NCBI GenBank assembly: GCA_009779045.1
Contig: WREZ01000014.1
Location: 1 to 13,566, forward strand
Length of the DNA stretch: 13,566 bases
From: Candidatus Bathycorpusculum sp.
GTDB lineage: Archaea; Thermoproteota; Bathyarchaeia; Bathyarchaeales; Bathycorpusculaceae
Reading direction: 5' to 3'
The stretch's first letter is position 1, and each line of letters begins with the position of its first letter. The notes under the pieces are model-generated. The model saw only the letters and a list, made by a program, of their open reading frames with translations. It searched no databases and was not told where the DNA came from. Positions 7,437 through 13,070 of the stretch are shown here, in pieces. A program made the position numbers and the translations under genes.

Positions 7437-8245
7437 TATTCTTTGGCCTCCTCAGTCTTTTCTTCAACGGCGGCTTCTTCTGCTGTGTTAACCTCTGGTG
7501 CTGCGGGAGATTCGTCTGTCACTTCTTCAGCTATTACTGTTTCGTCAGGTATAGGTTCTGGTGTTGGCTCGGGGGCAGGTATTGGTTTTGGTGCTTTGAT
7601 TTCGACTGGTGGTGTTGTGATTATTTCTGGTTCGTCATCTATTATGGGTAGGTCTTTGGCTATTTTGATTTTGTCTGGGAATTGTGCGTCTGGAGGCATT
7701 ATTTTGACGCGAACGCCGAGCATGCCTGGTTTAAGTTGGACATGTGCTTCGGCTTTTTTTGTGAATTGTAGTGCTGGTTCGCCACATCTTGGGAAGTATC
7801 CTGCACGGAATTTTTCGAATCTTGCGCGTTCTGTGCGGAGTTTGCCGCTGATGACGATTTCGCAGCCTAATGCGCCTGCTTCCATGACTTGGTTAAGCGC
7901 CCAAAAACCTGCACGTCTAAAGTGGACACCTCTCTGTAAAGCAGATGCGACACGGTTTGCGACGACTAGTGCGTTGTATTCTGGAATTTCAATTTCGGAA
8001 ACACTAATTTGTGGGTTTGAAAGTTTAAAGTTTTCTTCTAATGAAGCTGCGAGTTCTTTTATGGTTTCTCCGCCTCTACCTATAACTAATCCTGGTCTCA
8101 TAACGTATATTACAACGTGTGTTCCCAAGGGGGTTTTGGAGATGTTGACTCCGCCGTATCCGGCGCGTTCAAGCTTTTTTTGTAAGAACTCATCTATTTC
8201 GTTTCTTTTCATTGATTCTGTTATAAAACGTTTAACTATGGACAT
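7436..8245 (-). CDS. rps3: Small ribosomal subunit protein uS3 with acidic Pro/Glu tail
   Basis: uS3 forms part of the mRNA entry tunnel in the 30S head. The N-terminal KH domain is seen with its GRGG loop at about 56-59 (RPGLVIGRGGETIKELA), and the C-terminal S3 domain in RAGFWALNQVMEAGALGCEIVISGKLRTERARFEKFRAGY and the VRVKIMPPDAQFPDK end. Residues about 205-269 are an added proline/glutamate-rich acidic tail (APKPIPAPEPTPEPIPDE and onward), opposite in charge to the basic tails of uL24 and eL32. GGGAGA lies 7 nt before the ATG, within 2 nt of the uL22 stop. Confidence 0.96.
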   Translation of the reverse strand: MSIVKRFITESMKRNEIDEFLQKKLERAGYGGVNISKTPLGTHVVIYVMRPGLVIGRGGETIKELAASLEENFKLSNPQISVSEIEIPEYNALVVANRVASALQRGVHFRRAGFWALNQVMEAGALGCEIVISGKLRTERARFEKFRAGYFPRCGEPALQFTKKAEAHVQLKPGMLGVRVKIMPPDAQFPDKIKIAKDLPIIDDEPEIITTPPVEIKAPKPIPAPEPTPEPIPDETVIAEEVTDESPAAPEVNTAEEAAVEEKTEEAKE

Positions 8246-8247
8246 GC

Positions 8248-8724
8248 CTATTCTCCCGGTTTCTCGTCTAAGACAATTTCAACGTGTGTTGTGGTATTGT
8301 ATTTTGGTGATGCTCTACCTTGTGCTCGTGGAGTGAAACGTTTAATTTTCATACCTGGATATGCAGCAGCGTGAATAATTCTTAGGCGATCAATATCTAA
8401 ACCTTTATTTTCAGCGTTTGATTCTGCCGCTTCGATAACACGAAGGATTTGTTCAGATGTTTTTATTGGATATCTTCCTGCAAAAGTACGAACTAAACCA
8501 CGTCTGTGGCCGAGTTTCTTTTTGTATCTTGCATAGGGGACAGCTTTCTTCATAGCTATGACGTCGCGCAGATATTCTTTTGCTGTGCTGAGCATCATAC
8601 CTCTAACGGCGCGGCAGACTTCTCTTGCCGCTTTATGAGATACTTTAAGTTCTCTTCCGCTGGCTTTCGCTGTTTTTTCTGGATCCAAAGTTTCTTGAAT
8701 GATGGAGTATCCCCATTTTGGCAT
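8248..8724 (-). CDS. rpl22: Large ribosomal subunit protein uL22
   Basis: uL22 lines the polypeptide exit tunnel through a long beta-hairpin. The 158 residues start PKWGYSIIQETLDPEKTAKASGRELKVSHKAAREVCRAVRG, typical of archaea, then have VPYARYKKKLGHRRG and the hairpin-to-end part HAAAYPGMKIKRFTPRAQGRASPKYNTTTHVEIVLDE. It is the first gene of this transcript: 335 nt upstream is a divergent gene, and uS19, which normally precedes uL22, is missing. A GGAG ribosome site lies 8-9 nt before the ATG. Confidence 0.97.
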   Translation of the reverse strand: MPKWGYSIIQETLDPEKTAKASGRELKVSHKAAREVCRAVRGMMLSTAKEYLRDVIAMKKAVPYARYKKKLGHRRGLVRTFAGRYPIKTSEQILRVIEAAESNAENKGLDIDRLRIIHAAAYPGMKIKRFTPRAQGRASPKYNTTTHVEIVLDEKPGE

Positions 8725-8763
8725 TTTCTATATCTCCGATGCGCAAACAAACACGTAGAAGCG

Positions 8764-8771
8764 ATTTATAT
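8764..8771 (-). promoter_or_regulatory. Candidate box A (TATA) for the ribosomal-protein operon
   Basis: On the minus strand ATATAAAT lies about 40 nt before the uL22 start. Transcription about 25 nt downstream would leave a leader of roughly 20 nt that contains the GGAG ribosome site. A second TATA-like sequence, CTATAAAAAA, lies further up at about 8802-8811. No start site is known, so the choice is tentative. Confidence 0.45.
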
Positions 8772-8941
8772 GGCTTTCCGTATTACAACTAAGATTTTAG
8801 TTTTTTATAGACCTATGTATCCCTGCGAGTGGATCAATTCGAACGCGTGAGGTGTGTCAACTCTTTTGAGTACAACTAATCATATAAGTTTTTCCAAATT
8901 CAACCCAACACGAACAGGAAAAAAAGCAAAAAACCAGGGCA

Positions 8942-8952
8942 TTATACATATG
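8942..8952 (+). promoter_or_regulatory. Fourth copy of TTATACATATG
   Basis: The same 11-mer as in the inverted repeat at 78-109 and at 181-191. Its place in a divergent promoter region, with all four copies outside genes, suggests a protein-binding or promoter element. No family is recognised. Confidence 0.4.
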
Positions 8953-8969
8953 ATGTAGTGTAAAGGCAG

Positions 8970-8985
8970 CTTCTTTATAAAGAAG
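8970..8985. promoter_or_regulatory. Palindromic TATA-like element CTTCTTTATAAAGAAG
   Basis: A perfect 16-bp palindrome centred on TTTATAAA. A symmetric TATA box can in principle direct transcription both ways, here toward 9060 and toward the ribosomal operon, or the palindrome may be an operator. Only the symmetry is observed. Confidence 0.45.
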
Positions 8986-9017
8986 GCCCAGTTTAGAGAG
9001 TTAATTACATTAATTTA

Positions 9018-9026
9018 TTTATATAT
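9018..9026 (+). promoter_or_regulatory. Candidate box A for the 9060 gene
   Basis: TTTATATAT lies 34-42 nt before the start codon. A start site about 25 nt downstream would fall at the strong AAGGAGG ribosome site (9043-9049), giving a very short leader; the palindromic element further upstream is the alternative promoter. Confidence 0.35.
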
Positions 9027-9059
9027 CAGTTACCACCATATTAAGGAGGATATTACAGC

Positions 9060-9872
9060 ATGGCTTTATTTGATGACCCCACCACAAGCATCATAATAAT
9101 TATTTTAGTTGTAACGCTGGCTGTAACTATATCTATGTTAATGTTTTTTGGCATGCGTCTTAAAGGTAAAAAAAAGACACGTACTCCAGATGAGAAAAAT
9201 AAAGGTAAAGATACAAAAAACACATTAGAATTAGAAAAAGTCAACTTACCATTTATAATGTCAAAAAGTGTACAGACATCTACAGCATCAAATGCTAAAG
9301 ATGAATTGCGCATTTTAGATTTAGAACGGGAAATTTTAGGAGATTCTATAAGGCGGCTTTATGAGGCTCAGGCGGAGGGTAAAATTACAGAGTCTGAGCG
9401 CGATAAGCTTGCAGTGACTTATAAGAATCGTATGAATGTTATCAAAGAGTCCATAGCTAAAGATGAAACAATAGTTGCGTTACATGAACTAGAGGGTATG
9501 CAGGAGGATTTAATGCAGCTTTTTAGTGAACGCTTCGGTGAGTTAACAAGTAAAGTTGAAGAGTTACGTGGAAGAATAGACATTAAACCAATAAGAGAAA
9601 TCCCAGTTAAAATGCCAACACACATACCAACACAAATGGAACAAAGCGAAGAAGAAGAGGAAGAAGAGGAAACAACTACGGCGTCAACAAACAGAAGCAG
9701 CAGTAGTGGTAGTAATAGCAGTGGTGGTGGGGATGAGAGGGTTAAAAAGAAGCGTAAGCCGTCAGTGGAAAAGTCGAATGCTAAAAGTGAGGCTGAAAAG
9801 CGTATAGACTCTATTACAAGTGAAGTTGCGAAGGTTTTAGATAAATTGGAGCAGATGGAAATTGAAAACTAG
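9060..9872 (+). CDS. Unrecognised membrane-anchored coiled-coil protein
   Basis: I do not recognise this 270-residue protein. Residues 10-32 (TTSIIIIILVVTLAVTISMLMFF) form one hydrophobic segment followed at once by GMRLKGKKKTR, so by the positive-inside rule most of the protein should be cytoplasmic. Residues about 80-172 are strongly helical and charged, with a short motif LYEAQAEGKITESERDKL that resembles the helical hairpins of SHOCT-like regions; the following ELEGMQEDLMQLFSERFGELTSKVEELR looks like a coiled coil. Next come a run of seven to eight glutamates (about 197-204), a Thr/Ser/Gly linker, a basic patch VKKKRKP, and a last helix (about 243-268). A strong ribosome site AAGGAGG precedes the ATG. 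It overlaps rpiA by 11 nt, so the two are probably cotranscribed. It may be a scaffold or anchor; the function is unknown. Confidence 0.85.
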   Translation: MALFDDPTTSIIIIILVVTLAVTISMLMFFGMRLKGKKKTRTPDEKNKGKDTKNTLELEKVNLPFIMSKSVQTSTASNAKDELRILDLEREILGDSIRRLYEAQAEGKITESERDKLAVTYKNRMNVIKESIAKDETIVALHELEGMQEDLMQLFSERFGELTSKVEELRGRIDIKPIREIPVKMPTHIPTQMEQSEEEEEEEETTTASTNRSSSSGSNSSGGGDERVKKKRKPSVEKSNAKSEAEKRIDSITSEVAKVLDKLEQMEIEN

Positions 9873-10566
9873 TGTAGAGTTAATTCAAGAAGCAAAAAGG
9901 AATGCTGCTCTTGAAGCGGTTAAGCATGTTGAGGATAATTTTGTTGTTGGTTTAGGTAGCGGGACCACGGTTGCTTTTGCTATAGAGGCATTGGGTAAGC
10001 GTGTAAAGGCTGAAAAGTTAAAAATTATGGGCATTCCCTCTTCTTATCAGGCGTTTCAGCTTGCAGTTCAACATGGTATTTTGGTTACATCTCTTGATGA
10101 GCATCCAATTATTGATGTAACTATTGATGGTGCAGATCAAGTTACGCCTGAGCTTTATCTTATAAAAGGTATGGGAGCGGCTTTATTAAGAGAAAAAATT
10201 GTTGCCGCGGCGAGCAAATATAATATTATAATTGTTGATGAAAGTAAGCGTGTTAAAGTTTTAGGTGAAAATAATCAGGCTGTTCCAATTGAAGTTTTAC
10301 CATTTGCGCTCTCGCTTGTGAGAAATAAAATTGCAGCCTTGGGGGGAACATCAAGTGTTAGAGAGGGTAAAGGTAAGCTAGGTCCCATAGTTACGGATAA
10401 TGGGAACATTATAATTGACGTAAATTTTGGATTAATTCACAATCCTCAAGAGTTATCTGTTAAAGTGAAAAGTATTCCAGGGGTTGTTGAGACCGGCTTT
10501 TTTGTAGGTTTAACAGACCTTGTCTATATTGCCACTGAAAATAAAATAGAAAAACTTCGAAAATAA
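9862..10566 (+). CDS. rpiA: Ribose-5-phosphate isomerase A
   Basis: RpiA interconverts ribose 5-phosphate and ribulose 5-phosphate, supplying ribose for nucleotides; in archaea lacking the oxidative pentose pathway it works with the ribulose monophosphate or non-oxidative routes. The 234 residues have the phosphate-binding GLGSGTT (30-36), the catalytic region IDGADQ with Asp89 and Asp92, Lys102 in IKGMGAALLREK, and Glu111; by alignment from memory these match Asp81, Asp84, Lys94 and Glu103 of the E. coli enzyme. The third glycine of the usual KGGGAAL is Met. The TTG start at 9862 lies inside the end of the preceding gene, with GGAG about 10 nt upstream. Length and motifs are intact. Confidence 0.95.
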   Translation: MKTSVELIQEAKRNAALEAVKHVEDNFVVGLGSGTTVAFAIEALGKRVKAEKLKIMGIPSSYQAFQLAVQHGILVTSLDEHPIIDVTIDGADQVTPELYLIKGMGAALLREKIVAAASKYNIIIVDESKRVKVLGENNQAVPIEVLPFALSLVRNKIAALGGTSSVREGKGKLGPIVTDNGNIIIDVNFGLIHNPQELSVKVKSIPGVVETGFFVGLTDLVYIATENKIEKLRK

Positions 10567-10573
10567 TTTAGAC

Positions 10574-10584
10574 ATTTTCTTTTA
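10574..10584 (+). terminator. T-rich terminator after rpiA
   Basis: ATTTTCTTTTA starts 8 nt after the rpiA stop, and TTTTC with GAAAA just after can form a small weak hairpin. This fits an archaeal oligo(T) terminator before the tRNA gene. Confidence 0.4.
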
Positions 10585-10595
10585 GGAAAAACTAA

Positions 10596-10604
10596 GGTTT
10601 AAAT
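10596..10604 (+). promoter_or_regulatory. Possible box A for the tRNA-Met gene
   Basis: GGTTTAAAT lies about 50 nt upstream of the tRNA 5' end. A nearer alternative is TAAATAC inside the small palindrome CCGTAAATACGG (10628-10639), but that is closer than usual. Tentative. Confidence 0.25.
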
Positions 10605-10652
10605 GACTGAATACAGACTACATGCATCCGTAAATACGGTTAGGCACGTGTT

Positions 10653-10760
10653 GCCGGGGTAGCCTAGCCTGGCTAGGGCGCCAGACTCATAATCTGGAGA
10701 CAAAAGGGGCTAAACGCTCTTTGCCAGAAGTCGCGGGCTCGAATCCCGTCCCCGGCACCA
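10653..10760 (+). tRNA. tRNA-Met (CAT), elongator type, with a noncanonical 30-nt intron; CCA encoded
   Basis: The cloverleaf folds by hand. Acceptor stem: GCCGGGG (10653-10659) with CCCCGGC (10750-10756), discriminator A, and CCA encoded at 10758-10760. D stem: 662-665 with 676-679, loop with GG at 671-672. Anticodon stem: CCAGA (681-685) with TCTGG (693-697), loop CTCATAA with anticodon CAT at 688-690. T stem: GCGGG (733-737) with CCCGT (745-749), loop CTCGAAT. Between anticodon and T stems lie 35 nt where 5 are expected. Removing 700-729 leaves AGGTC as variable region, the usual archaeal sequence. G1-C72 and the absence of three G-C pairs in the anticodon stem argue against initiator tRNA; similarity from memory favours elongator Met over tRNA-Ile2. 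Confidence 0.93.
10700..10729 (+). other. Putative bulge-helix-bulge intron of tRNA-Met, position 45/46
   Basis: CTGG of the anticodon stem (694-697 of 10 kb block) can pair with CCAG (10724-10727) in the intron, giving the 4-bp central helix. AGA (10698-10700) and AAG (10728-10730) are then the two 3-nt bulges on opposite strands, and CAAA (10701-10704) pairs with TTTG (10720-10723) as the inner helix. Cutting after the second base of each bulge removes 30 nt. The outer exon helix is weak, so this is a relaxed motif. Variable-region introns are known in some archaeal tRNAs. Confidence 0.75.
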
Positions 10761-10800
10761 ATTTGTTTATTTGTTTTATAAGGTTTTAAATATTTATCGA
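10761..10800 (+). terminator. T-rich terminator after tRNA-Met
   Basis: T-rich sequence with TTTGTTTATTTGTTTT follows CCA directly and can end the tRNA transcript. It lies between convergent transcription units. Confidence 0.5.
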
Positions 10801-10841
10801 AAAACAAAAAATGGTTAGCAGACAAGTAGTTATTGGTCTGC
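10800..10841 (-). terminator. Hairpin and T-run at the end of the CofE-like gene
   Basis: GCAGAC (10818-10823) and GTCTGC (10836-10841) form a 6-bp stem that spans the stop codon on the minus strand. It is followed by TTTTTTGTTTTT on that strand (about 10801-10811). This resembles an intrinsic terminator, though archaeal termination would need only the T-run. Confidence 0.5.
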
Positions 10842-12008
10842 ATAGTTATCGAAGTAGCCTTTAATCATTATAATAGGTGTTCCTTTATCGCCACTACCAC
10901 TCATAAGATCACATAGACTGCCAATTAAATCAACCAGACGTCTTGGTGTTGTTCCCTCAGCGTCTTCTTGTCCTTTCAAGTTTTGTTGTTTATGACGTAT
11001 GCGTTCAATAATAGCCTCTTTAGCTTCATTTCCTCGTTTGTCAGCAAACTCGTTGTCAGCTATATACTTTAGCTTAAGTTCATTTGGCAACCCCAGTAAT
11101 CCATCTGTAAAAGCAGGAGACACCACAGGATCTGCAAGTTCCCAAATTTTATCGACAGGGTCTCTAAAAGCACCGTCACCATATACAAGCACCTCAATTT
11201 TTGCGCCGGTTTTTTCGAACATTAGTTTTTGAACTTTCGCTACAAACTCATCACATAAATGAGGAAAAAGCTTTATTCGATCTTCATTTGCCTTATTTGA
11301 TCCTAAAAGCCCGTATTTTTTGTTATAACCGCTTTTATCAACACTTTCTGTGAGAATATCATCAAGACCAAAAACGAATTCAGCTCCACCTGCAAGTAGT
11401 CGGCGTTTTGTTTGAGCACGAGTATGTATATCCGCAACGATAACGTTTTGTGTATATTTTAGTATTTCACAAGGGTCATTTGCTAAAATAATTTGAGCCT
11501 GATTACCCAAGTTACGATAAAGTTCAAGATAATCCACCCCTGTAAATCTATGTTTAAGATCTGGGAAGTGTTTGCGGAAGTCTTGTTCACTAAAAACATC
11601 CGTATACGGGTTAATTCCAGATTCATATAGTTGCTCAGTATTTATAATATTATTACCTACCTCATCTGTAGGATAGCTAAGCTGGATATACAGCTGATTA
11701 CCTGCAGCAGCTATGCCTTTTAGTAATATGGAAAATCTATTACGACTTAAAATTGGAAAGACAACACCAATAGGACCAGAGGGAAACTTGTTTTTGACAT
11801 CAGCAGCAATTTGTGCAATCGTTGCATAATTACCCTGCGCTCGCGCGACAATAGCCTCTGTTACCCCAATTATGTCATGATCACATATAGCAACACCTGT
11901 TTCCTTAGAATAATCAATTACAGAATTAACAACCACTTCAGGCAAGTCATCGCCTTCATGTATAATAGGCGCACGTATCCCTATAGCTTGTGTACCAAAC
12001 GTTCTCAT
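10830..12008 (-). CDS. Long-form coenzyme F420-0:L-glutamate ligase (CofE)-family protein
   Basis: The family of CofE adds glutamate to F420-0 using GTP. The N-terminal part matches it: GIRAPIIHEGDDLPEVVVNSV, DIIGVTEAIVARAQGNYAT, then VVFPILSRNRFSILLKGIA. The protein is 392 residues from the chosen start, while true archaeal CofE is about 250. The extra parts hold LSYPTDEVGN, FTGVDYLELYRNL, IVADIHTRAQTKRRLL, VYGDGAFRDPVDKIWELADPVVSPAF and GTTPRRLVDLIGSLCDLMSGSGDKGTPIIMIKGYFDNYAD, the pattern I recall from a group common in anaerobic bacteria and annotated as F420 ligase, so the activity is not certain. ATG at 12008 has AAGGA 7-10 nt upstream; an upstream start at 12056 would add 16 residues unlike the family's N-terminus. 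It lies alone and convergent with the tRNA. Confidence 0.85.
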   Translation of the reverse strand: MRTFGTQAIGIRAPIIHEGDDLPEVVVNSVIDYSKETGVAICDHDIIGVTEAIVARAQGNYATIAQIAADVKNKFPSGPIGVVFPILSRNRFSILLKGIAAAGNQLYIQLSYPTDEVGNNIINTEQLYESGINPYTDVFSEQDFRKHFPDLKHRFTGVDYLELYRNLGNQAQIILANDPCEILKYTQNVIVADIHTRAQTKRRLLAGGAEFVFGLDDILTESVDKSGYNKKYGLLGSNKANEDRIKLFPHLCDEFVAKVQKLMFEKTGAKIEVLVYGDGAFRDPVDKIWELADPVVSPAFTDGLLGLPNELKLKYIADNEFADKRGNEAKEAIIERIRHKQQNLKGQEDAEGTTPRRLVDLIGSLCDLMSGSGDKGTPIIMIKGYFDNYADQ

Positions 12009-12089
12009 TTTTCTATTCCTTCTACAATTTAACCACAATAAGGAACAAACTCTCATACATAAACCCTATAGACCCAACCTCTAAAGTTG

Positions 12090-12098
12090 TATATTTAC
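12090..12098 (-). promoter_or_regulatory. Candidate box A for the CofE-like gene
   Basis: GTAAATATA on the minus strand lies about 82-90 nt before the ATG at 12008. A start about 25 nt downstream would leave a leader of about 60 nt. Tentative. Confidence 0.3.
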
Positions 12099-12275
12099 AA
12101 ACAGAATACAAACACACATCACCGTTAGATAGTAACACTAAACAGAGGTACAAACTAAAAACTTAGCCAATAAGAGCTTGCACTCTACAGTTATATAACC
12201 TTAAAAACTAAAAGGTAAAACACTATTTGGAGAGTATAAATATATGTTGAATTTATTGTTTATTTGGTTAAGCAA

Positions 12276-12374
12276 ATGCTCATGAGAAATATTGGCGGTT
12301 CTAAAGGTCAAATTGTAATGTCTAAGCGTGAGTGTGAAGGGTTAGGGTTAAAATCGTGTGTGGCTGGTGTTTGA
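12276..12374 (+). pseudogene. Possible remnant of an AbrB/SpoVT-type DNA-binding domain
   Basis: ATG at 12276 (or 12282) opens 32 (or 30) codons that read MRNIGGSKGQIVMSKRECEG and then LGLKSCVAGV. The spacing G-S-K-G-Q-I-V, K, E, L-G-L-K matches the start of AbrB/SpoVT-type antitoxins and regulators, which commonly read GSKGQIVIPKEIREKLGLKPGD. The conserved Ile-Pro is Met-Ser, the Pro-Gly-Asp is lost, and a stop comes about 20 residues before a complete domain would end. A TATA-like sequence (about 12234-12240) lies at a reasonable distance upstream. It looks like a decayed or truncated small regulator; a chance match in a short frame is possible. Confidence 0.35.
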
Positions 12375-12521
12375 GTTGCAGAGTACGACTGTAGTAAGTA
12401 AGAGGTATAAAGTTAGGGTGGTTATATGGGTTATTTTGTGACCATTTACGCTGCTTTGAGAGAAATTAAATGTGTTCTCTTCGCGTTAATTGTGTTAGTG
12501 AGTAAAAAGTGTTTTTAGGGG

Positions 12522-13070
12522 TTGGCATTGTCGTTAGAAGGTAAATGTTTAAACAGTTCGCATGGGCGGCTTGTGGCAATTTTAAGTCAAGTAGCAGAGG
12601 ATCAGCCAAAAAAGACAGTAATTACTTATGGTAGTCAAAAATTTACGTATAAAGAGTTAGATGAGTTCTCCAGTAGATTCGCGTGTGCTCTTATAGATTT
12701 AGGTGTTGTTAAGGGTGATCGGGTAGCGCTTTTTTTGCGAAATAGTCCACAGTTTGTGATTGCTTATTTTGGGGTGCTTAAGGCGGATGCGGTGGTTACA
12801 GCTGTTAATCCTTTGTATAGAGAAGAGGAGTTGAAATGTCAACTTTGTGATTCAGGGGCACGGACTATTGTTGTTTTAGATGTTCTATGTCCGATTGTTG
12901 AGAAAATTAAGGATCAAACTCTGTTAAAAAATGTTATAGTTGTGACGGATAGTTACTCGAAAAGGACTGCAAATAAAACGAGTTTAGATGTGCTAAATTT
13001 TGGTAATTTAAGTAAGAAAGAGGATGAGGGTAAGCCGTTAGATTTGTTGTTAAAGTTAGAGGAAGATTAG
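12522..13070 (+). CDS. Acyl-CoA synthetase (AMP-dependent ligase), N-terminal part, ends at a frame break
   Basis: This is the first 182 residues of a long- or medium-chain acyl-CoA synthetase/ANL-superfamily ligase. It has AVNPLYREEEL, RVALFLRNSPQFVIAYFGVLKADAVV and FTYKELDEFSSRFACALIDLGVVKGD, the usual N-terminal domain. The enzyme would activate a carboxylic acid with ATP to an acyl-adenylate and then transfer it to CoA. The frame stops with TAG at 13068, exactly before the P-loop, while the continuation is open in another frame (13067 onward). TTG at 12522 or TTG at 12528 may start it; AGGGG just upstream suits 12528 better. Without the second part the product cannot bind ATP, so this piece alone would be inactive. 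Confidence 0.85.
   Translation: MALSLEGKCLNSSHGRLVAILSQVAEDQPKKTVITYGSQKFTYKELDEFSSRFACALIDLGVVKGDRVALFLRNSPQFVIAYFGVLKADAVVTAVNPLYREEELKCQLCDSGARTIVVLDVLCPIVEKIKDQTLLKNVIVVTDSYSKRTANKTSLDVLNFGNLSKKEDEGKPLDLLLKLEED

Larger units (their letters stand above)
8725..9059. other. Divergent intergenic control region
   Basis: The region separates the minus-strand ribosomal operon from the plus-strand unknown gene/rpiA pair. It holds TATA-like sites for both directions, a 16-bp palindrome around TTTATAAA (8970-8985) and one copy of the TTATACATATG motif (8942-8952). I find no coding region or RNA gene that I can support. Confidence 0.6.
12057..12521. other. Divergent intergenic region between CofE-like and acyl-CoA synthetase genes
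   Basis: About 465 nt with several TATA-like sites (12090-12098 minus; GTTATATAAC palindrome 12190-12199; AGTATAAATATA from 12234 plus), a short AbrB-like remnant (12276-12374), and an inverted repeat AGAGAA/TTCTCT (12459-12464 and 12475-12480) about 40 nt before the acyl-CoA synthetase start. No full gene is seen. Confidence 0.5.

Noticed and set aside
7443..8336. A 297-codon open frame on the plus strand opposite uS3
   Set aside because: It is wholly antisense to a clear uS3 gene; its Ser/Gly/Thr-rich product has no recognisable domain and no ribosome site, and reflects the codon use of the real gene.
8817..8850. T-arm-like sequence TTCGAATT on the minus strand
   Set aside because: Flanking bases do not form a T stem, and no acceptor or anticodon arm is found nearby.
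8940..8965. C/D box small RNA suggested by ATATGATGTA
   Set aside because: The C-box match is incomplete and no D box CTGA lies at a fitting distance.
9053..9313. Minus-strand open frame opposite the start of the unknown 9060 gene
   Set aside because: The plus-strand frame has a strong ribosome site, a membrane helix and continues 270 codons; the antisense frame has no such support.
11811..12032. Plus-strand frame opposite the CofE-like N-terminus
   Set aside because: It is a shadow of conserved coding sequence on the other strand.
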